From: Oscillospiraceae bacterium
Lineage (GTDB): Bacteria > Bacillota > Clostridia > Oscillospirales > Ruminococcaceae
Direction: 5' to 3'
NCBI GenBank assembly: GCA_015067175.1
Contig: SVMX01000010.1
Span: forward strand, 43,028 to 107,027
Length of the DNA: 64,000 nt
In this document: piece after piece, positions 18,758 through 29,912 of the stretch
Numbering within the stretch: the first letter of the stretch is position 1
Layout of the letters: each line of letters starts with the position of its first letter
Position numbers and translations under genes: made by a program
The notes under the pieces: model-generated
Database searches by the model: none
Told to the model about the DNA's origin: nothing
The model's input: only the letters and a program-made list of their open reading frames with translations

Positions 18758-21700
18758 CTGAATTTATCATCGGAAAGGCTTGCGCGGACGTTTCACAGCG
18801 GCTTCGCGCTAAGCTTATAAAGGACGTAAAAACAGGAAAAAGCGTTACTCTTATCGTCCCCGACCAATATGTGTTTGAAACAGAAAAGCTGCTGTACCGC
18901 GCACTTGCAGAAACAGGTGACACGCGGCTTTTCGCGTGCATTTCAGTCACCACATTTGATAAGCTCTCCGAGGAGCTGATATCGCGCTATGCGGGAGAGA
19001 AAAAGCCTGCTGACGACATCACAAAAAGCATTCTTATGTATCGCGCCGTGAGCGAGATACACGATGAGCTTGAAGCCTTTGGGCGCATCGCCGCAAAGCA
19101 AGGCTTCGCCGCAAAAATGACCTCAACGGTCGCAATGCTTAAAACAGCGGGCGTATCCGCCGCGTCGCTTAACTCCACTCTAAGCGCTGTGAAAGAGGAT
19201 TTCCGCGACAGCTCCCCTGCACTTTTCGCAAAGCTCTCGGACATCGGCAGGATATATTCTGTGTATGACGCGCTTTTGTCGCAGTCTTATTCGGACAAGC
19301 TTGACAGCACCATGACCGCCGCAAGACTCGCCGCTGAAAACGGATTTTTCAAGGGCTGCACAGTGTATTGCGATGGCTTCAGTGATTTTTCCAAAGGTCA
19401 GACAGAGCTTTTGTTAAGTATTATAGACCTTGCAGATGATGTTACCTTTGCATTCACCAGTGAAACAGACGATAACAGCCGCGATATCTTCACTACTGTG
19501 AACGGCTGCATAGCACTGCTGCGCGAACATTCCGAAAAAGCATACAAGCAGACTATCGGATTTGACCGCACGATATGCGACAACGAGCGCTTCAGCGCAC
19601 CTGCTCTCGCTGCTGTTTCCGATCATATCTATGCAGGCTCGTGCGCAGATTGCGGCAGTGACGGCATTCGTGTTATCAAAGCCGACGATGTATATTCCGA
19701 GATGGAGTTTGTCGCAGCCGAGATACGCAGACTTGTTACCGCAGAGGGCATGAGCTACAGCGATATAGCTGTGCTTTGCTCCGACCCTGCGGAATATATT
19801 ACCCCGATTGAAAGCGCTTTTGACAAATATGAGATACCGCTTTTTGCGGATATTCCCGAAAGCATTCTTCATATGCCGCTCGTAAATCTGCTTCTGTCGC
19901 TTCTTGAGGTGCTGAAGAACTTCACGACCGAAAACGTGCTGAGCTATGTAAAATCGGGATTTATCCAGAAAAGCAACGGAAAACCGCTGACGATGCGCGA
20001 GATAAACGATTTTGAGGACTACATCTACGAATGGGGCATCAAAAGCGAAAACTTAAAACAGCCTTTCCCCGACATCAAGGGAAAAGCTCCGCGCGCCGAG
20101 GCTGTCCGCGCCGAAATAGTACCGCCGCTTCTAACGCTTCGTGAGCAGCTCAAAAACTGCACAGGCGATGAGATAACAAAAAGCGTGTGCGACTTTTTAT
20201 TCGATGTGGTAGGTGTTCAGCGTGCCGTTGCCGCTCACTGCAAAAGCGCAGGAAGCGAGCTTTTGTCGGACTCTGACGAAAAGCTTATTGCGTCTTATCA
20301 GACATTATGGAACACGATGCTTGAAATTTTCGAGGGACTTTACAGCGGTCTTTCGGGGTACAAGATCGGTCTTTCGGAATACCGCGACCTTGTGCGTGAT
20401 ATCTGCGCAGCAGCGACACTCGCAAAGCCGCCGCAGGTCATCGACTCGGTGCTTGCGGGTGATATTGCAAGAACCCGCATAGACGGCGCAAAGGCGGTAT
20501 TTATCGTTGGCGCAAGCTACGGAAAATTCCCGAATGAAAGCTATCAGAGCGGTATCTTTTCGGAATACGAGGCGGAGCTTCTCGGCGAAAGCGTTGTAAA
20601 GCTTGCCATGAACCGAAAGGAGCGCTATTGCTATGAGCGCTACCTCGCCTATCGCGCACTTTCCGCGCCAAGCGAAAGGCTTTATATCACCTATCCGCTG
20701 CTTAGTTCATCATGCAGCAAGATGTCGCCGTCTGACGTTATCATGCTTATATCCGAAATTTTCGGAAAAGACATTACCGAGTACGCAGGAAGCTTCGGTG
20801 TCGAGTTTTATTGCAGCACTATCCGTGCGGCACAGCAGAGATTTGCAGCTGTCTGCGGCAGCGATACCGACAAGCGCGCAACTCTTAAATCCGCGCTGCA
20901 AAAAGCAGGCGCAGGTAATTTTACCGATAAGCTTGAAACGCTTACACAAAAGCGTTTTTCGGCATATAAGCACAAGCTTGACCCCGTGACCGCCGAAGCG
21001 CTTTTCAGAAGCAAGACCTTTTCCGCGACAAAGCTTGAAAGGCTTAATCAGTGCAGATTTGAATATTTCTGCTCAAACGGTCTGCGTATACGCGAGAAAA
21101 AGCGCCGCGACCTCAGCAGTATGGAGATAGGCAACGCCGTACACTATGTACTGCAAAAAATGCTTGAAAAATACTGCGCAATAATGGATAAGTTTATTTC
21201 TTTGACAAGAGCAGAGCTTTCTGACGAGACCCGAAAGCTTCTCGACGAATATAAAGAAAACGAGCTTGGCGGGGATTATGCCAAGAGCCTGCGTTTCAGC
21301 TATCTTTACAAAAACCTTACTACGGGTGCGGTAGATATCCTTATACTGCTTCAGACAGAATTTGCGGCGCGCGACTACCGCCCCAAATTCTTCGAGCTCA
21401 GAATTGGCGGCGATGATGACACTGCGACCTCCCCTGCCGCAAATGACGCAGCGCTTGATATCGCAAGCGTACCCGAAGCCGTGCTTTCAGATACGGCAGT
21501 TATCAGCAATAGCAACGCTGAGATACCTCAGTTTGAGGACAGCAATATCCCGGGAAGCTCCCGCACTGTGATAAACACACCGGCGCTTTCCGTCAAGGTA
21601 CGCGATAATATCGCAGTAAATATCACGGGAATTATCGACCGTGCCGATATCTTTACCGACGAAAACGGAAACGAGTATATCCGCGTTGTTGACTATAAAA

Positions 21701-22269
21701 CAGGCACGCGTGAGTTCAGCATGGTAAATGTGTACTACGGAATAAACACGCAAATGCTTCTGTATCTTATAGCGCTGTGCGACGCAAACAAGGAGCTTCG
21801 CGCAGGCGGTGTGAGCTATCTCCCAGCAAGAGTGACCGAGCCCTCCGACAAGCGCACCGCAGCGTTCACGCTGCTTGCCAACGACCATATCCAAAGCGGA
21901 ATGTTTGTTGCTTCCGACGCGGCAAGCGCTGAAATGAACAAATATGCAGGAATCATGGCTGCAAGGTCGGGAGCAAAGCCCGAAAAATTTATTCCGAAGC
22001 CCGAGAACAGCCTTTCCGAAGAAGAATTTGAACGACTTTCGCAAAGCTGCAAGGAGCAGACCAAGGCAGCGCTTGGCAAGCTCTACAGCGGCGATATAGA
22101 CGCAATCCCAACTGTATACAAGGAAAAATCCGCGACGCGAAAAGCTTGCACCTACTGCCGCTTTGAGAGCATTTGCGGACACACCGAGCGCGAGGAGCTT
22201 CATGCTCTGCCGCCCGAAAATGACGATGACACTGACGAAAAGGAGGGTGAACAGCTTGAACTGGACTAA
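18754..22269 (+). CDS. addB: ATP-dependent nuclease subunit B (AddB/RexB type)
   Basis: Length, position before addA, C-terminal nuclease VVDYKTGTREF and Fe-S Cys motif CTYCRFESICGH. Confidence 0.92.
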   Translation: MTEFIIGKACADVSQRLRAKLIKDVKTGKSVTLIVPDQYVFETEKLLYRALAETGDTRLFACISVTTFDKLSEELISRYAGEKKPADDITKSILMYRAVSEIHDELEAFGRIAAKQGFAAKMTSTVAMLKTAGVSAASLNSTLSAVKEDFRDSSPALFAKLSDIGRIYSVYDALLSQSYSDKLDSTMTAARLAAENGFFKGCTVYCDGFSDFSKGQTELLLSIIDLADDVTFAFTSETDDNSRDIFTTVNGCIALLREHSEKAYKQTIGFDRTICDNERFSAPALAAVSDHIYAGSCADCGSDGIRVIKADDVYSEMEFVAAEIRRLVTAEGMSYSDIAVLCSDPAEYITPIESAFDKYEIPLFADIPESILHMPLVNLLLSLLEVLKNFTTENVLSYVKSGFIQKSNGKPLTMREINDFEDYIYEWGIKSENLKQPFPDIKGKAPRAEAVRAEIVPPLLTLREQLKNCTGDEITKSVCDFLFDVVGVQRAVAAHCKSAGSELLSDSDEKLIASYQTLWNTMLEIFEGLYSGLSGYKIGLSEYRDLVRDICAAATLAKPPQVIDSVLAGDIARTRIDGAKAVFIVGASYGKFPNESYQSGIFSEYEAELLGESVVKLAMNRKERYCYERYLAYRALSAPSERLYITYPLLSSSCSKMSPSDVIMLISEIFGKDITEYAGSFGVEFYCSTIRAAQQRFAAVCGSDTDKRATLKSALQKAGAGNFTDKLETLTQKRFSAYKHKLDPVTAEALFRSKTFSATKLERLNQCRFEYFCSNGLRIREKKRRDLSSMEIGNAVHYVLQKMLEKYCAIMDKFISLTRAELSDETRKLLDEYKENELGGDYAKSLRFSYLYKNLTTGAVDILILLQTEFAARDYRPKFFELRIGGDDDTATSPAANDAALDIASVPEAVLSDTAVISNSNAEIPQFEDSNIPGSSRTVINTPALSVKVRDNIAVNITGIIDRADIFTDENGNEYIRVVDYKTGTREFSMVNVYYGINTQMLLYLIALCDANKELRAGGVSYLPARVTEPSDKRTAAFTLLANDHIQSGMFVASDAASAEMNKYAGIMAARSGAKPEKFIPKPENSLSEEEFERLSQSCKEQTKAALGKLYSGDIDAIPTVYKEKSATRKACTYCRFESICGHTEREELHALPPENDDDTDEKEGEQLELD

Positions 22270-25200
22270 AGAGCAGGAAGCGGCAATAAGCTTCCCTGTT
22301 ATAAACGGCGAAAAGCTTGCGCCCGACTTCCGTTCGGCAACCGTCACGGCCGCTGCAGGAAGCGGCAAGACCGCGCTTCTGGTAGAGCGTGTGATACGTA
22401 TTCTCTGCGACACAAAGCACCCTATACCCGCTGACAGCATCGCAATAATGACATTCACACGAAATGCCGCAGAGGAATTCCGCCGCCGCATGACGGACGC
22501 CGTTGCTGCCGCCGCAAGAAAAGAGCCTGACAACTCATATCTTTCCGAGCAGCTTATACGCTTTCGCAGTGCGCCGATAAGCACGATAAGCTCGTTTTGC
22601 CTTAGCATCATACGCGAGCATGCGGAAAAATTCGGACTTCCGATAAGCTTTTCGATAATAGACGAAGCAAAGGCGTCGCTGCTTAAAGCCAATGCGCTCG
22701 ATACTGCGATGGAGTTTTTCTACTCCGACAGCTTTGACCCGACCAGCCGCGACCTGCTGTTCAAGACCTTTTCTTTCCGAGATGACAGCAAGCTTTGCGA
22801 TACGATAACCGAAACATACGAAAAGCTAACCTCTTTGTCAGACCCTGATAGATGGCTTAACGAATGTGTAGAAGCATATTCATCGCCAAAGGCTGCCGAA
22901 AAACGATTTATGCCAAGCTATATAGAGGCGGCGCACAGACTTATCTCCTGCTGCAGAAGCACGTTTGACGGCTATTGTGCAATTATAAAGCGGCTTCCCG
23001 ACAGCCACGCTGATAAAGCGAAGCTTCTGAAAATGCTGTCGGACGATGAGAGCAGACTGCTCGACGCAGAAGCAAAGCTCAAAAAACTTGGCAAATGGGC
23101 TTCGCTTGGCGAGCTTTACCGCTTTGCTTCCACTATCGGACTTAACGACAAGGGCGCGCTGAGATTTGCAAATCTCTCCTGCAAGGACGAGTTTATAAAA
23201 GAAAAGATAAAAGCTCCCCGAGAGAAATTCAAAGGCTTTTTCAAGGAGCTTATTGCTGTTGTTCCCGATGAACAGATGCTTATTTCCGAGCTTCCCGACC
23301 AGCACAGCGCGATAAAAGCGTTTGCAACGCTAATAAAGCTGTACGGCGAGGAATACACCAAGGAAAAACGCGAGGGCGGATATGTAGATTTCGCCGACTG
23401 CGAGCGTCTGCTGCTGGACAAGCTGAGAAGCGACAAGGATTTTTGCAGCGAGCTTTCACAGCGCTACCGCTGCATTATCGTTGACGAATTTCAAGATACC
23501 AACGACATACAATATGAAATATTCAGGCTTATATCCAACCGCGAGAACAATCTGTTTTTCGTGGGTGACATAAAGCAGTCAATATACGCATTCCGCGGCG
23601 GAAATCCCAGGATTATGCTGTCGCTTTGCGAGCCGCTTGTCGGTCAAAAGCTGCTGCCTATTTCAAAAGATACGCTTTCGGCTTTGAAACAGCTAAACCG
23701 CGTAACTCCGACAAAGCTTCCCACTGCGAGAAAGCTTAGAAGCGGCGACCGCGTTTTTACGCTTGGTGCAAAGCATACCGCATTGCCGCTTAAAAAGAAC
23801 TTCCGCAGCCGCAAGGAAGTAATCGACACCGTAAACGCGATGTTCACGGGACTTATGACCCAGAAATACGGCGATGTTGATTACAACGAAACAACAGAGC
23901 TTGTCTGCGGTGCACAGTACCCCGACAGCGGCGCAGACTACACCTCAGAGCTGCATCTGCTTGACTATTCCGACTTAGAGGATAAGGCTCTCGCTGAGGC
24001 GCAGTACACAGCGGCGCTTGTTGACAAAATGCTGCGCGAGGGCTTCCCCGTAAAACAGGGTGATGGCACACGTCCATGCCGCAGTGGGGATTTCTGCATA
24101 CTGCTGAGAGCCTCCACGAACAAGGAACTGTATAAGTCCGAGCTTCAGAAATACGGCATAACAGTTGATTCGGGCGCGGGCAAAAGCTATCTTGCATCTG
24201 AGGAGATAACGCTTATCCTCGATTTTTTAAAGGTAATTGATAACCCATTGCGCGACGAGGAGCTGCTGAATGTTCTGATGTCGCCGATATACATGATGAC
24301 CGCTGAGGAGCTTGCTAAGGCAAGACTCGGTATTCTTGGCATTGACCCTAAGAAAGCCGAACAAGCAGACCTCACACCGCTTTACGAGCGCTATAAGAGC
24401 ACTTCGCTGTTCGCTTGTATCAGCGCTGCGGCACGCGCATCTGACAGCACCGCTTTCGGAGCGTTTTCCGATGAGCTTTCCGACGGCGAGCTTTCACATC
24501 TGCGTGAGCTTCGCACCGCAGGGCACCCGAAATGCGTTAGCTTTTTGCAGCATCTTACTCAGTTCCGCTCGTTTATGGCAAACAATTCTATCGAGCGGCT
24601 TATAAGAAAGATATACGATGACACCGACTTTTTCTCTGTTATCTCAACATACGAAAGAAGCGATCAGCGCCTTGCAAATATCCGTCTGCTGCTGAAATAT
24701 GCCGCTGATTTCGAGAACAACGGCGGCGGTACACTGGGAGATTTTCTGCGCTACACCGACAATGTGCGCGACAGCAGCGAAAGCTTCGCAGAAGCCGCTG
24801 TTGCAGATAGCGCTGATAACAGCGTAAAGATCATGACATTCCACGCGTCAAAGGGTCTGGAAATGCCGATAGTTATCCTCGCGGAGCTTGGAAAAGGTAC
24901 AAACAATACCGATACCAGCGGCGCAATGGTGTTTAATAGAAGCATCGGCATAGGTCTGCGCTATGTTGATATCAATATGCGCTACAAATACAGTCCGTTC
25001 GGCTACACGGCTGTGACCCTCGCGGAAGCGCAAAAGCAAAAGGGCGAGGAATTGCGCCTGCTTTATGTTGCAATGACGCGCGCAAAGGAAAAGCTTATTA
25101 TGATCGGCAAGTGCAAAAGCGGCGATATAGACGCGCTTCGCACCGAATGCTTTACGCCCGATCACGCAATGTCCGAAGCTAAGCTTCTTGACTGGATACT

Positions 25201-26047
25201 TGCTTCTATGCTGAGATATTCCGACGGAAGAGCTATAACCGATGAGCCTGTGGTCTTCGGAGATTCACTGATCAAGGTCACTCTTGCAAGCGAAGCTCCG
25301 AGCACTCCTGACGAAGCCGCTCAGGAAGCGCCTATAATGAGCGCCGTTCCCGACGAAGAAGCAGCGGAAAAGATTGCCGCTGCGATCAATGCCGAATACC
25401 AAAACAAGGCAATGACGACAGCGCGCAGCAAGTTTACTGTAACCGAGATAGCGCACATGATCGACGCTGACACCGACACAAACGGCGGCATAGTTTTCAT
25501 GAACAAGCCGTCCTTTGCGCCTAAGGGTACGCTTACGGGAAAGCAGGTCGGCGACGCTTATCATCATGTGATGGAGCATTTCCCGCTTGGCGAGCTTATC
25601 GCTGGAAAACAAGCGGATATGCGGCTTGTAGAGCGCGAGCTTTCCGCTTTGCATGAAAAAGGCGTTCTTGACAGCGCCGAGTTTAAAGCCGTGAAACCGC
25701 GGCATATCGAGGCGTTTTTCAAAAGCGAGCTTGGCGAGCGTATGCTGAAAAGCAAGCGGATAGAGCGCGAATATCCCATTTTTGCAGAAGTGCCCGCCCG
25801 CGCGGTCTATGCCAATCAGGACGGAAACACTATCGTTCAGGGACGTGCTGATATGTTCTTTTACGAGGACGACGGCATAGTGCTTGTTGACTACAAAAGC
25901 GATACAAAGGAAAATCTTGAAAAAGAGCTGTCCGCCTACTCACGGCAGCTTGCGATATACCGCACTATACTGCCGATAATGACAGGCGTTGAAGTCAAGG
26001 AGATATACATATATTCATTCTCCTGTGACATGGCGGTCAAAGTTTAA
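22256..26047 (+). CDS. addA: ATP-dependent helicase/nuclease subunit A; likely TTG start
   Basis: LNWTKEQEAAISFP, TAAAGSGKTALLVERV Walker A, LRLLYVAMTRAKEKL, VLVDYKSDT; AGGAGG upstream of TTG at 22256, overlapping the end of addB. Confidence 0.92.
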   Translation: MNWTKEQEAAISFPVINGEKLAPDFRSATVTAAAGSGKTALLVERVIRILCDTKHPIPADSIAIMTFTRNAAEEFRRRMTDAVAAAARKEPDNSYLSEQLIRFRSAPISTISSFCLSIIREHAEKFGLPISFSIIDEAKASLLKANALDTAMEFFYSDSFDPTSRDLLFKTFSFRDDSKLCDTITETYEKLTSLSDPDRWLNECVEAYSSPKAAEKRFMPSYIEAAHRLISCCRSTFDGYCAIIKRLPDSHADKAKLLKMLSDDESRLLDAEAKLKKLGKWASLGELYRFASTIGLNDKGALRFANLSCKDEFIKEKIKAPREKFKGFFKELIAVVPDEQMLISELPDQHSAIKAFATLIKLYGEEYTKEKREGGYVDFADCERLLLDKLRSDKDFCSELSQRYRCIIVDEFQDTNDIQYEIFRLISNRENNLFFVGDIKQSIYAFRGGNPRIMLSLCEPLVGQKLLPISKDTLSALKQLNRVTPTKLPTARKLRSGDRVFTLGAKHTALPLKKNFRSRKEVIDTVNAMFTGLMTQKYGDVDYNETTELVCGAQYPDSGADYTSELHLLDYSDLEDKALAEAQYTAALVDKMLREGFPVKQGDGTRPCRSGDFCILLRASTNKELYKSELQKYGITVDSGAGKSYLASEEITLILDFLKVIDNPLRDEELLNVLMSPIYMMTAEELAKARLGILGIDPKKAEQADLTPLYERYKSTSLFACISAAARASDSTAFGAFSDELSDGELSHLRELRTAGHPKCVSFLQHLTQFRSFMANNSIERLIRKIYDDTDFFSVISTYERSDQRLANIRLLLKYAADFENNGGGTLGDFLRYTDNVRDSSESFAEAAVADSADNSVKIMTFHASKGLEMPIVILAELGKGTNNTDTSGAMVFNRSIGIGLRYVDINMRYKYSPFGYTAVTLAEAQKQKGEELRLLYVAMTRAKEKLIMIGKCKSGDIDALRTECFTPDHAMSEAKLLDWILASMLRYSDGRAITDEPVVFGDSLIKVTLASEAPSTPDEAAQEAPIMSAVPDEEAAEKIAAAINAEYQNKAMTTARSKFTVTEIAHMIDADTDTNGGIVFMNKPSFAPKGTLTGKQVGDAYHHVMEHFPLGELIAGKQADMRLVERELSALHEKGVLDSAEFKAVKPRHIEAFFKSELGERMLKSKRIEREYPIFAEVPARAVYANQDGNTIVQGRADMFFYEDDGIVLVDYKSDTKENLEKELSAYSRQLAIYRTILPIMTGVEVKEIYIYSFSCDMAVKV

Positions 26048-26059
26048 CAATGAGGTGAT

Positions 26060-27322
26060 ATTATCAAAAAGCAAATTTTAACAGGGCTTGCGGCATTTGT
26101 GATGAGCGCCACCGCGCTTTGCAGCACAGCTTTTGCACAAAGCGTGGGCTTTAAAAACGAAGATGGACTGGTCCATTCCGTAAAAGCGCCGTATGATAAC
26201 AAATATACGAATATCCAGTGGCAGCTTGAAGCTGAAGAAGATATCGGAGTTCCTGTTCCTTACGGCGACAGCGTACTTATCCCTATCGGCAACGAAGTTT
26301 TGCGATATAACGAGGCTGACGGAACAAAAATGGCGGCTATTGCGCTCCCGAGCGTTATTTGTGAGAAATATTCGGGCGTAATGAACGGCGATACCCTCGT
26401 GCTTCCGCTTGAAAACGGCTTATGCACGATAGACCTCACAAACGGAGATATAACGGGCAGCAGAACTTTTACTGGCAGCGTTGACAGCGATGTTGCGGTT
26501 ATTGACGATATGGCTTATTTCTCGGTGAAGAATGGCAGCACCGAAAGCTTTCGCTGCGTGCAGCTAAACGATGAGCTTTCGACAATTTGGGAATATTCCG
26601 CAGAAGCTGAAATAACATCACCGAGCATACAGGGTGATTATGTGATATTCGGCGCAGGTGATAAGCTGGTTACCTGTCATTACAAAGACGGTGCTCCCTG
26701 TGACATTCCCATGGAGGGAGCAGTGACGAGTGCGCCGTTTGCGTCTGATTATGCTGTTTTCTGCACTGTAGGCGACAAAGTTGCAAAGCTTCGTCTTAAC
26801 AGCGACGGCACGCTGGAAGAGGATACGCTGGTTTTCTGCAAAACAGGTGCGCACTCCTCTGCCCCGCTGAACTACAACAGCAGGCTTTATGTATGCTCAG
26901 AAGATGGTATGCACATACTTGACAGCATAAACATGGAGATTATCCATACCATTCCCGACATAAAAAACGGTACTGACCCGATAATTTGTATGGGAAACGG
27001 CACGCGCGTTTATACTGTAGCTTCCTACAGCGAGGGCGGAATGGCTCTGCACAGCGTTTTTGACATCGGAGAGAACAACGAGCCTACCGATAAGATACTT
27101 GCAGTTCTGCAAAATTTTGACGGCGGCAGATACACCGTTTCAAAAAATGGAACGATGTATTTTCGTGACGGCTCGGGCAGAGTTTACGCTCTTACGCTTG
27201 TAGAATATGATATTGTAATGATAGTGATAAAGCTTGTGCTTATTTTAGCACTGATAGTGGGCATATTCTTATGGGTAAAAATGCTCGCAAAGCGCAAAGC
27301 GGATTCCTATCCCAAATTCTGA
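26060..27322 (+). CDS. Exported PQQ-like beta-propeller protein with C-terminal TM; apparent ATT start
   Basis: In-frame signal peptide (M)IKKQILTGLAAFVMSATALCSTAFA begins at ATT 26060 after GAGGTG; upstream TGA stop at 26051; beta-propeller repeats; C-terminal TM. Confidence 0.7.
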   Translation: MIKKQILTGLAAFVMSATALCSTAFAQSVGFKNEDGLVHSVKAPYDNKYTNIQWQLEAEEDIGVPVPYGDSVLIPIGNEVLRYNEADGTKMAAIALPSVICEKYSGVMNGDTLVLPLENGLCTIDLTNGDITGSRTFTGSVDSDVAVIDDMAYFSVKNGSTESFRCVQLNDELSTIWEYSAEAEITSPSIQGDYVIFGAGDKLVTCHYKDGAPCDIPMEGAVTSAPFASDYAVFCTVGDKVAKLRLNSDGTLEEDTLVFCKTGAHSSAPLNYNSRLYVCSEDGMHILDSINMEIIHTIPDIKNGTDPIICMGNGTRVYTVASYSEGGMALHSVFDIGENNEPTDKILAVLQNFDGGRYTVSKNGTMYFRDGSGRVYALTLVEYDIVMIVIKLVLILALIVGIFLWVKMLAKRKADSYPKF

Positions 27323-27329
27323 GGTCGAT

Positions 27330-28301
27330 ATGAAAAAGATACTTTTTATTGCGACAGGCGGCACTATCGCCTGCAAAAGCACTGAGCACGGGCTGACGCC
27401 GAAAATGGACGGGGAGCAGCTTCTCGCCGCGCTACCTAAGATATCGGAGCTTTGCAATGTTGCGGTCGTTCAGCTATTTGAGCTTGACAGCACCAATATG
27501 ACGCCGAATGAATGGACAAAAATCGCGGAGGTCATACAGCAAGGCTACAGCGATTATGATGGGTTTATAGTTGCGCACGGCACAGATACGCTTGCTTACG
27601 CTGCCGCGGCGCTCTCCTGCCTTATACAAGGCGCTGATAAGCCGATAATACTGACAGGCTCGCAATACCCCATGGGAGCAGACAGCTCAGACGCTCCGCA
27701 AAACCTTTATGACGCATTCTGCGCCGCTTGCAGCGAGATCAAAGGCGTAGCTGTTGTGTTCTGCGGCAAGATAATAGACGGGCGCTGTGCGAAAAAAACT
27801 CACACAAGGGCGCTTGACGCTTTCAGCAGCATGGGCAAACCGCCGATTGGAGAGGTCAAAAACGGCGTTGTTACGCTAAGCTGCGAAGATAGCACCGACA
27901 CAGTTCCTATTTTTTTCAACCGAATGAGCACGGGCGTGTCACTTGTAAAGCTTATCCCCGCGCTTGACCCCGATATACTTGATTTCGCCGCACAAAAAAG
28001 CCATGTTCTGATAATAGAGGGCTTTGGCACAGGCGGATTTCCCGACTACGGCAATAAGGAGTTTGAGCAGAAGATAGCCGAGCTTGTGCTGAGCGGAATT
28101 ATCGTTATAATGCATACGCAGGTGCATGAGGGCGGTTGTGATATGTCACTGTATGAAGTCGGCAGAGATGCGCAGAAAAAATACCACATTCTCGAAGCAA
28201 GCCGCATGACTACAGAAATGGCGGTAATGAAAGCAATGTGGGCGCTTGCTTACTCATACAGCAGAGATGACTTTGAAGACTTGTTTACAAGAACGATATA
28301 A
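27330..28301 (+). CDS. Type I-like L-asparaginase
   Basis: [43 protein letters not shown]. Confidence 0.92.
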   Translation: MKKILFIATGGTIACKSTEHGLTPKMDGEQLLAALPKISELCNVAVVQLFELDSTNMTPNEWTKIAEVIQQGYSDYDGFIVAHGTDTLAYAAAALSCLIQGADKPIILTGSQYPMGADSSDAPQNLYDAFCAACSEIKGVAVVFCGKIIDGRCAKKTHTRALDAFSSMGKPPIGEVKNGVVTLSCEDSTDTVPIFFNRMSTGVSLVKLIPALDPDILDFAAQKSHVLIIEGFGTGGFPDYGNKEFEQKIAELVLSGIIVIMHTQVHEGGCDMSLYEVGRDAQKKYHILEASRMTTEMAVMKAMWALAYSYSRDDFEDLFTRTI

Positions 28302-28318
28302 AAAGGAGAAATAAAACA

Positions 28319-29011
28319 ATGCTGAAAAAACTGAAAAAAGCTGTATACGAAGCCAATATGCAGCTTCCGAAGCACGGACTTGTGACCTTTACATGGGGCA
28401 ACGTTTCGGGTATCGACCGCGAAAAGGGACTTATCGTAATAAAGCCGTCGGGCGTGGAATACGATATCATGACCCCCGATGATATGGTCGTGGTTGACCT
28501 CAAAACGGGTGAGCGCGTTGAGGGCGAGCTTAATCCAAGCTCCGATACACCGACTCATCTGGTGCTTTATCGCGCGTTTCCGAACATCGGCGGCGTAGTT
28601 CACACCCACAGCCGCTGGGCAACTATCTATTCGCAGGCAGGAAGAGGTATTCCCGCACTCGGCACAACACACGCTGACTATTTCTACGGCGAGATTCCCT
28701 GCACGCGCAGAATGACGCCCGAGGAGATCGCAGGCGCTTACGAAGAGGAAACAGGCAACGTTATCGTGGAAACATTCAGCGGCAAGCAGCCCGATGATAT
28801 CCCCGCAGTGCTTGTGAACAGTCATGGCCCTTTCGCTTGGGGAACCGACCCCGCAAACGCCGTTCACAATGCGGTCGTACTGGAGGAGCTTGCATTCATG
28901 GCATGGCACAATCAGATGGTAAATCCAAACATCAAGCCTATGCAGCAGGAGCTTATGGATAAGCACTATTTAAGAAAGCACGGCGAAAATGCCTACTACG
29001 GACAAAAGTGA
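28319..29011 (+). CDS. araD: L-ribulose-5-phosphate 4-epimerase
   Basis: [59 protein letters not shown]. Confidence 0.92.
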   Translation: MLKKLKKAVYEANMQLPKHGLVTFTWGNVSGIDREKGLIVIKPSGVEYDIMTPDDMVVVDLKTGERVEGELNPSSDTPTHLVLYRAFPNIGGVVHTHSRWATIYSQAGRGIPALGTTHADYFYGEIPCTRRMTPEEIAGAYEEETGNVIVETFSGKQPDDIPAVLVNSHGPFAWGTDPANAVHNAVVLEELAFMAWHNQMVNPNIKPMQQELMDKHYLRKHGENAYYGQK

Positions 29012-29018
29012 GGATAAC

Positions 29019-29876
29019 ATGGATATTTTACTTAAAAACGGCGATATTTCCGCCAAAATAATCTCAAAAGGCGCAGAGCTTAAATCCCTTATCGTAAACG
29101 GCAGAGAGCTTATGTGGCGCGCTGACCCCACATTCTGGGGAAAGACCTCCCCCCTGCTGTTTCCGATGATAGGAACGCTGAAAAACGGCAAAACTCTCAT
29201 AAACGGCGAGGAATACAGCATCACAAAGCACGGCTTTGCTCGCGACATGGAGCTTACTCCCGAGGACATCAGCCCCAACAGCGCTATGTTTTCGCTGGTT
29301 CAGAACGAAACAACAAAAGCGATGTTCCCGTTTGATTTCAAATTTACTGTGCGGTATACTCTCAAAGCTGACGGACTTACCGTTACATACCGCGTTAAAA
29401 ACAACAGTGATAAGGCTATGCCGTTTTGCATAGGCGCGCACCCTGCGTTCGCTTGCGACGGTGATATGACAGACTATCGTCTTGAGTTTCCGAAGCTTGA
29501 AACCGCCGCTGTTCCGAACTACAATCTCGAAACGGGATTACATGAGGAAAACAACCGCCGTCCGCTTCTGGCTAACGACAATATCCTACCGCTCAACCAT
29601 GAGATGTTCTACACGGACGTTTGCTATTTTGACAAGCTCGTTTCGCGCTCTGTTCAGCTTCTGAACAAAGAAAACAAAGGTGTTCGCGTGGATTTCCCCG
29701 ACTTTACAAGCCTCGGCGTATGGCAGGCAAAAAACGCGCCGTTCCTGTGCATTGAGCCATGGTGCGGCTCAGCCGATTTCGACGACTGCACGGGTGTGTT
29801 CGCCGAAAAGCGCGGCATTGAAATACTGGAGCCTGATACCGAAAAGGCGTTTACTTATTCTATTACGGCTATATAA
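29019..29876 (+). CDS. Aldose 1-epimerase family protein
   Basis: ELKSLIVNGRELMWRADPTFWGKTSPLLFPMIG; CIGAHPAFAC; LGVWQAKNAPFLCIEPWCG. Confidence 0.9.
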   Translation: MDILLKNGDISAKIISKGAELKSLIVNGRELMWRADPTFWGKTSPLLFPMIGTLKNGKTLINGEEYSITKHGFARDMELTPEDISPNSAMFSLVQNETTKAMFPFDFKFTVRYTLKADGLTVTYRVKNNSDKAMPFCIGAHPAFACDGDMTDYRLEFPKLETAAVPNYNLETGLHEENNRRPLLANDNILPLNHEMFYTDVCYFDKLVSRSVQLLNKENKGVRVDFPDFTSLGVWQAKNAPFLCIEPWCGSADFDDCTGVFAEKRGIEILEPDTEKAFTYSITAI

Positions 29877-29880
29877 CATA

Positions 29881-29912
29881 AAAACGGACTGAAAAATCAG
29901 TCCGTTTTCATT
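29881..29912. terminator. Bidirectional terminator
   Basis: aaaACGGACTGAaaaaTCAGTCCGTttt. Confidence 0.8.

Noticed and set aside
21487-22692. 401-aa minus-strand ORF
   Set aside because: Antisense shadow of addB/addA; low-complexity composition, no family resemblance.
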